From: Coriolopsis trogii
Lineage: Eukaryota > Basidiomycota > Agaricomycetes > Polyporales > Polyporaceae
DNA: 64,000 nt
Direction: 5' to 3'
Assembly (NCBI GenBank): GCA_020543525.1
Contig: JAHYIO010000037.1
Span: forward strand, 682,001-746,000
Part shown: positions 59,314-64,000 of the stretch, one piece after another
How the letters are laid out: the number at the start of each line of letters is the position of its first letter
Position numbering within the stretch: the stretch's first letter is position 1
The notes under the pieces: model-generated
What the model saw: the letters and a program-made list of their open reading frames with translations, nothing else
Databases searched by the model: none
What the model was told of the DNA's origin: nothing
Made by a program: the position numbers and the translations under genes

Positions 59314-62300
59314 TCATTGCGGTGGATCTGCAGGCGGCGGGCCACCGTTATTGTCGGCGGCAGCTTCTGCTGCGGGAGGACCTTCGGCTGTCGCGGGACG
59401 ATGGTCTGTCACCTCTGTCGTCTCCGGCTGCTGATCATCAGGGACCTCTGCTCGTGGCCCAGAAGCATTCCCAGCAGGCGAGTCATCTGACCGTGCCGAC
59501 GGAGAAGGCTCTCGTGCCGGCGACACCTCCTCTGTCGGTTTAGCTGGACGCGTGGGACTGACCATTAGCCGCGGTACTGACAAGATGACGAACGACGTAC
59601 GTGTGTCCAACTCTCCGACCTGAGCCGACGACGCCACTCCAGGCCCTCCAGCGTTCGTCTCCTTACTACCCCCAGCGGCACCTGCTTGTTAGAGATCCAA
59701 ATGAGCTTCTCAGTCGCGCAAACATCGGAGATTGCAGTAGCGTAATAAGCTCACCCGTGCAATCAGCCTTGGCCGTAGGAACGCGCGCCTTACCAGACGA
59801 CTCCGAACCGGGCGTAGGGTGGGATAGCAAACTCGGCATGACAGTCTTGTCCTTGTCGACCTTCGACAGGCTCGCGGCGGCAGCAATCCTGGCATCCATA
59901 GATACCGCCTTGCGCGAATGAGACGAAGAACGACTCCGCGGCACAACAGGCGCGCCCCGTCCCTCTGGCACATGAAGCTTGCTTGCCACGTCCCGGGCCT
60001 GGGCAGCCTGGCCGGTAGTGATCGTTTTCGCCACTTCCGGGCGGATGTCCGCCCACATCTGCAACGCCTTAATAGACCCCCACTCGATGATCTTGTTATT
60101 CAACCAATGCAGCGACACGGGTTTCGTCAGGAAGTCGTTGCACCCGGCCGCCAGTGCAGCCACTCGATCGCTCTGCAGCGACGACGCCGTTAGAGCGACG
60201 ATGATGACGGACGACCGATACGAAGGGGTGGATGCGGACCGAGTGTCAGAAGTGGACGCCTCCGAAGGCGTCTGCTGACCTTCCGACTGGGGAGTGGATG
60301 GGAAACCTCCCACGCCGTTAGATTTCTCCAATCTCCGAATCTCCTTTGTGGCCTGTATACCATCCATGACAGGCATCTGGATGTCCATCTGTTCTCATGC
60401 GCGTTAGAACGTAAGAAAGAAAGCGGCAGCCGAAGCAGACGTATGCCCACCAGGATGAGATGGAATCCGCCAGATCGCCACTTTGAGACCGCTTCCTCCC
60501 CATTCTTCGCAACGTCATACTTGATCTTTTTCTTCTTCATGAACGTCGACAAGATGGTTTGATTGATGGGGTTATCTTGTACCCGCGCAGGAGTTTGAGT
60601 GACAGGAATCCAGCAGTAAGACGTAAGCAAGGACATACCGTCGACAATGAGGACACTGATTGGAGGCACGATTGCACCCTCTCCACCACGCGTACCTTTC
60701 TTGGAGATAGCAGGGGCAGAAGCTGAACTCTCTACAGTGGGCCGTTTTGAAGTGCGTCGGGTGACGGAGGGGCCACCACCTGGTGTGCGTGCCTGCGGTG
60801 AAAGCGGGGGACTATGCCGGGGATCTTGACTGGTCCTCCTAGAAGGCTTCCCTGGAGCGGCAGCAGGAGTCGTGCCTTCGGACGGTGGTATGACAATAGT
60901 CTCCGGCTCGGACGAAAGAGACTCTGCAATCGAAGGCTGACGCTGCTTGCTCTTGGACGACGTCGGTGTGCCAGCTTCCGACGGCCCACCGTCCTGTATT
61001 GACGGCGGACGAGGGCTATGAGGCGTGCCCGGATGCGCGAAGGGTATGGATCTCTTGGGGTCTTCATTGTCGGACGTGCGACGATAAGATGTCCCTCGCG
61101 GACGCCCGGATGCATAGTCTGACCCAGAGTAACCTTGTCCTCGTTCGGAATGAGGACTGCTCTTGCCACCCTTGGGCTCCCTGGCCTTTGGATGGAAGAA
61201 AATGCCTGCCGGCTGGCCATCGGGACTCTGGATGACGAGACCCGAGGAGGGCGACGTCCCAAGCTTGGAAGCGGCATCGGAGAAGTACTCCATATTGTCC
61301 GTCATACCCAGAGGGGAAGACGGTGCCAAGCTCACAGTATCCATGCCTTCCTTCGGCGACCTGGTCGAGCGGTCAGAGTTCGTCCGGAAGCTGCCTGTGG
61401 AGCGACCACCGGGCGATCGTTGCGCAGTGGTAGTGGTGAAGAGTGGGGACATGGGGTGAAAGCTCGGGCTAACGGGAGAAGTTGCTATGGGTGCAAAGAA
61501 GGGGTCGACAACAGGCTTCGTGACAGCGGTGTGGAGAGCGGTTAAGATACGGCGGGGACCAGCAGGTTTGAGAACCACTATGACTTCGGGTAGTCGCGTC
61601 CACGAGTTACCGGGGGTGATCAAGGACTGGATGGCGTCCTTGACCAGTTTGAAGTTGGCGAGCGAAGTGAAGTGGACGATGACAACCTGCGGGGCAACCT
61701 GCTGAACCTGGGGAGTCAGGCCCATCACGCGGGCCACCTGAGGCGACGAGCGCGGTCGGTGATTGCTGGCCAATGAAGGGCGCTTGCGACCACCGTGCAA
61801 ATGCAGAGGATATGCTTGTTCTGCGCGAATCTTTGTCAATCTGGCCCGCAGTGCAGAGACATCGTCGTCGATCAGAATGAATGGGTCAGGATCGGCTTGT
61901 GAGCCGGGAGCGGGAGCAGCCGTGGAGGGTTGCTCGAGACCGGCTCCCGGAACAACACCGTCTCGCGAGGACGTCGAGTCGCCTTCCGCACTCTTTTTGC
62001 TGGCTTCTGGAGCACCATCAGCATCTGGCTCTGTTGAAACGTGGCTAACATCAAGGCCCCACGACGTGAGGTAACTCGTTAAATGCTGAGCGAAGGACCC
62101 CTTCGAGTGCGCGAGTAAGGTGACCTTCCGACCCCTAAGTGACTCCGCGAACTGGGTCAGCTGCTCCAGTGTAGGCTCATGAGCGATCCGGAGGTCGGCG
62201 GGGTATCCGAGATACGCTGCATCCTCCGGTGATAGATGCACGGCGGGATCCACGACTGAAGGAGCGCCCCGATCCAAAATCGTGGAAAGCATGCAACATC

Positions 62301-63635
62301 GCCCGACAAATGTGCTCCTTGGCGCGGCCACTGGTTCTAGGCTCGCGTCGACATGTTGAAGGAGGCGACGGAGAATAAGGCTCTTGAAAGACGGCTGATT
62401 CCTAGCAGGGAGAGAGGGTGATGGTGATGGCTCCTCGGTAGCCTCATGATGCTCGGTGGCAGACGCAGAAGCGCTCGGTGCCTCTTGCAACCCGAATCTA
62501 TGTGCGATGGTGAAACTGCAACGGAGCGGACCATCCGCATCAAGTATGGGGGATCCGGAGCGCGGCGCGGACCCAGGTGAAAGGGGTCGTTGGGAGTCCT
62601 TCGCGTTCTCGATGGATAGACCGACCTCGATGCTGTCCCCGTACTTCGCCACACTAATGACTTGTCGAAGGATCTAAACTCCACGTTAGTGCGTGTAGTC
62701 TCGCCGGCAGCTGGAAAGAAGGCACCCACATGCGATAGAGTATATGACAGACCGCTTTCGTCACCCTTCACAGCAACGTGTCGCATGCCGAGGTCGTCGT
62801 GGAAGAGGACCAGGTCCACGCCAGCCTGTGCTGCCACTCCACTGAGGGAGTCGCCAACGCTCTGCACCATCTCGCCCACGTCGAAGTCCACGTAAGTAGC
62901 TGTGCCTGGTCCGGCCTTCGATCGCCCAGGCGCGGAGGAGGAAGAAGCGTCGAGGCTGAATGTGGATATATTAGCGGACATGTAGTTGAGGTTCCTCATA
63001 GACGTGAACATCGCGGAGATGGACGGCGTTGGGATGGACAGGGAACACGCGGAAAACTGCTCCTTGGCGGGGTCCAGAACTTGCGGCGGGGACAGCTGCA
63101 ACAGCATTTGGATGACCATCTGGACAGAGTCTGCCAGCTCCAGCGAAAGTTCGTGCAAGTGGCCGGGCTCCTCGGGAGGTCCAGCCATTGAGGAGGCTTT
63201 GGAGGAAGAAGCGACCCTCCGGGGATTCTGAAGTGGTCCCAATTGCGAGGGAAGGGGCATAGAAAACGCTCTGGAGATTCGTGGAACAGATGGGGGATGT
63301 CCTACCTGGTCCATAGGGTCCCGGTCTGTGTGCATATGGTTCGTCGGGGTGACGAACTCGGCATCGTCGTTGTCGTCCATGCGCTCGAGGTGGCTTGTAT
63401 GCGCACCGAGCTCCTCTTCCGAGACGTCTGTTTCGCCTTCGGATGAGCTAAGGGAGACCGCCGCTGGTCGCTCAGCGGGTGCGGAGATGGGCGGGGGAGG
63501 CTCTGCGGGCCATGCGATCCCGAACCTGCTCGACGGCGGCAACTCGACAAGAACGGCATCGACACCCTCCTCGTCTCCCGTCTGACCTGCGACGATGGCT
63601 GGAAGGCGAACAGAAGGCAACCTCGCTCCGGTCAT
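59314..63635 (-). CDS. SSK1: Ssk1-type response regulator of the HOG stress pathway
   Basis: Response regulator that, when unphosphorylated, activates the MAPKKK of the osmotic-stress HOG pathway. The start MTGARLPSVRLPAIVAGQ leads to a long Ser/Pro-rich N-terminal part with some ordered blocks: ATYVDFDVGEMVQSVGDSLS, AAQAGVDLVLFHDDLGMRHV, ILRQVISVAKYGDSIEVG, LRGRKVTLLAHSKGSFAQHL, PQVVIVHFTSLANFKLVKDA. The receiver near the C-terminus reads ISVLIVDDNPINQTILSTFM (acidic pair), FHLILMDIQMPVMDGIQATK (phospho-acceptor Asp in MDIQMPVMDG), VIIVALTASS (Thr) and CNDFLTKPVSLHWL (Lys). A Ser/Thr-rich insert of about 40 residues splits the receiver after EIRRLEK, as in Ssk1 and Mcs4. The tail is disordered and ends ADPPQ. 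The blocks before the receiver resemble a degenerate histidine-kinase ATPase, seen in Ssk1 orthologues. Introns are few. Confidence 0.93.
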
Positions 63636-64000
63636 GGTGAACGAGCAGGTGGAAGGGGGTGGACTCGTCCAGCAAGCTCCTGAGAAGAACGAGAGAAAGG
63701 GCCGTCAGAGCGCGTGGAAGCACAGAGACAGGAGAGAGACGAAGAGGGCGGCGACGGGCTGGGCTGCTGCTGGCGACGAGGCCGCAGAATATGGCGGAGA
63801 CCTGGCGGCAGAGGAGAGCCTGAGCAGGGACGAGAACCGTGACCGAGCGGAGGAGTGCAGAGCGCGTCACAAACAGATCAAAACACGAGTTGCTGTCTGC
63901 GAGCGCGCGACGCGGAGGGGGCAGATGAGCAGTACTGGTGAGGCTGCAGCTGAGCTCGCCGGTCGACGCCCCACCGCTCTCCACGAACACAACTTCCCGT
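63636..64000. other. Upstream region of SSK1
   Basis: GC-rich, no supportable gene. The overlapping open frames continue past the window edge in no recognised family. It is presumably SSK1 leader and promoter. Confidence 0.4.

Overview
The window is nuclear DNA of a filamentous or mushroom-forming fungus, most likely a basidiomycete (Agaricomycotina). Almost every gene is cut by many short introns of about 45-70 bases with GT...AG ends. Exons of 13-60 bases are common, genes lie on both strands, and the gene set is that of a fungal core genome: Tra1, Csn4, a CTDK-I kinase, Rad54B/Rdh54, Ssk1, Pep4, Rrp8. There are no operons, rRNA, convincing tRNA, CRISPR or phage genes. Exon borders were joined by eye from reading frame, splice dinucleotides and family motifs, so gene ends are firmer than some internal junctions.

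Layout, left to right. 1-1.2 kb: minus-strand mitochondrial BCKDH/PDH kinase, cut by the window edge. 2.3-2.8 kb: small CipC-like (DUF3759) gene with a clean TATA box. 4.3-7.7 kb: patatin-domain triacylglycerol lipase (TGL/SDP1 family) built from many tiny exons. 8.0-10.3 kb: two tandem paralogous PUB-domain genes. 10.4-15.3 kb: Rad54B/Rdh54 with two TWDGD modules. 15.6-21.1 kb: a large Ser/Pro-rich protein of unknown function whose centre is ten consecutive phase-1 exons each encoding one 'YP' repeat; this is the most unusual object in the window. 21.6-23.2 kb: COP9 signalosome subunit 4. 23.3-26.5 kb: CTDK-I/CDK12-type kinase with an SR-rich N-terminus. 27.3-29.4 kb: DCAF6/8-type WD40 protein. 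29.7-31.2 kb: vacuolar aspartic protease. 31.6-33.5 kb: SANT-bromodomain (Brd8-like) protein. 33.7-45.2 kb: Tra1. 46.1-47.6 kb: Rrp8. 48.6-50.6 kb: HerA/FtsK-like P-loop ATPase. 53.9-57.6 kb: JmjC/zinc-finger protein. 59.3-63.6 kb: Ssk1 response regulator. The largest gene-poor stretch is 50.6-53.9 kb.

Functional links are those of ordinary chromatin and stress biology, not of a cluster. Tra1 and the Brd8-like protein, convergent neighbours with 118 bases between their stop codons, are both expected in NuA4-type acetyltransferase complexes. The PUB proteins, Csn4 and the DCAF protein all touch ubiquitin or Cdc48 pathways. I see no metabolic cluster and no mobile-element genes. One short inverted-repeat element (45.58-45.77 kb) may be a MITE.
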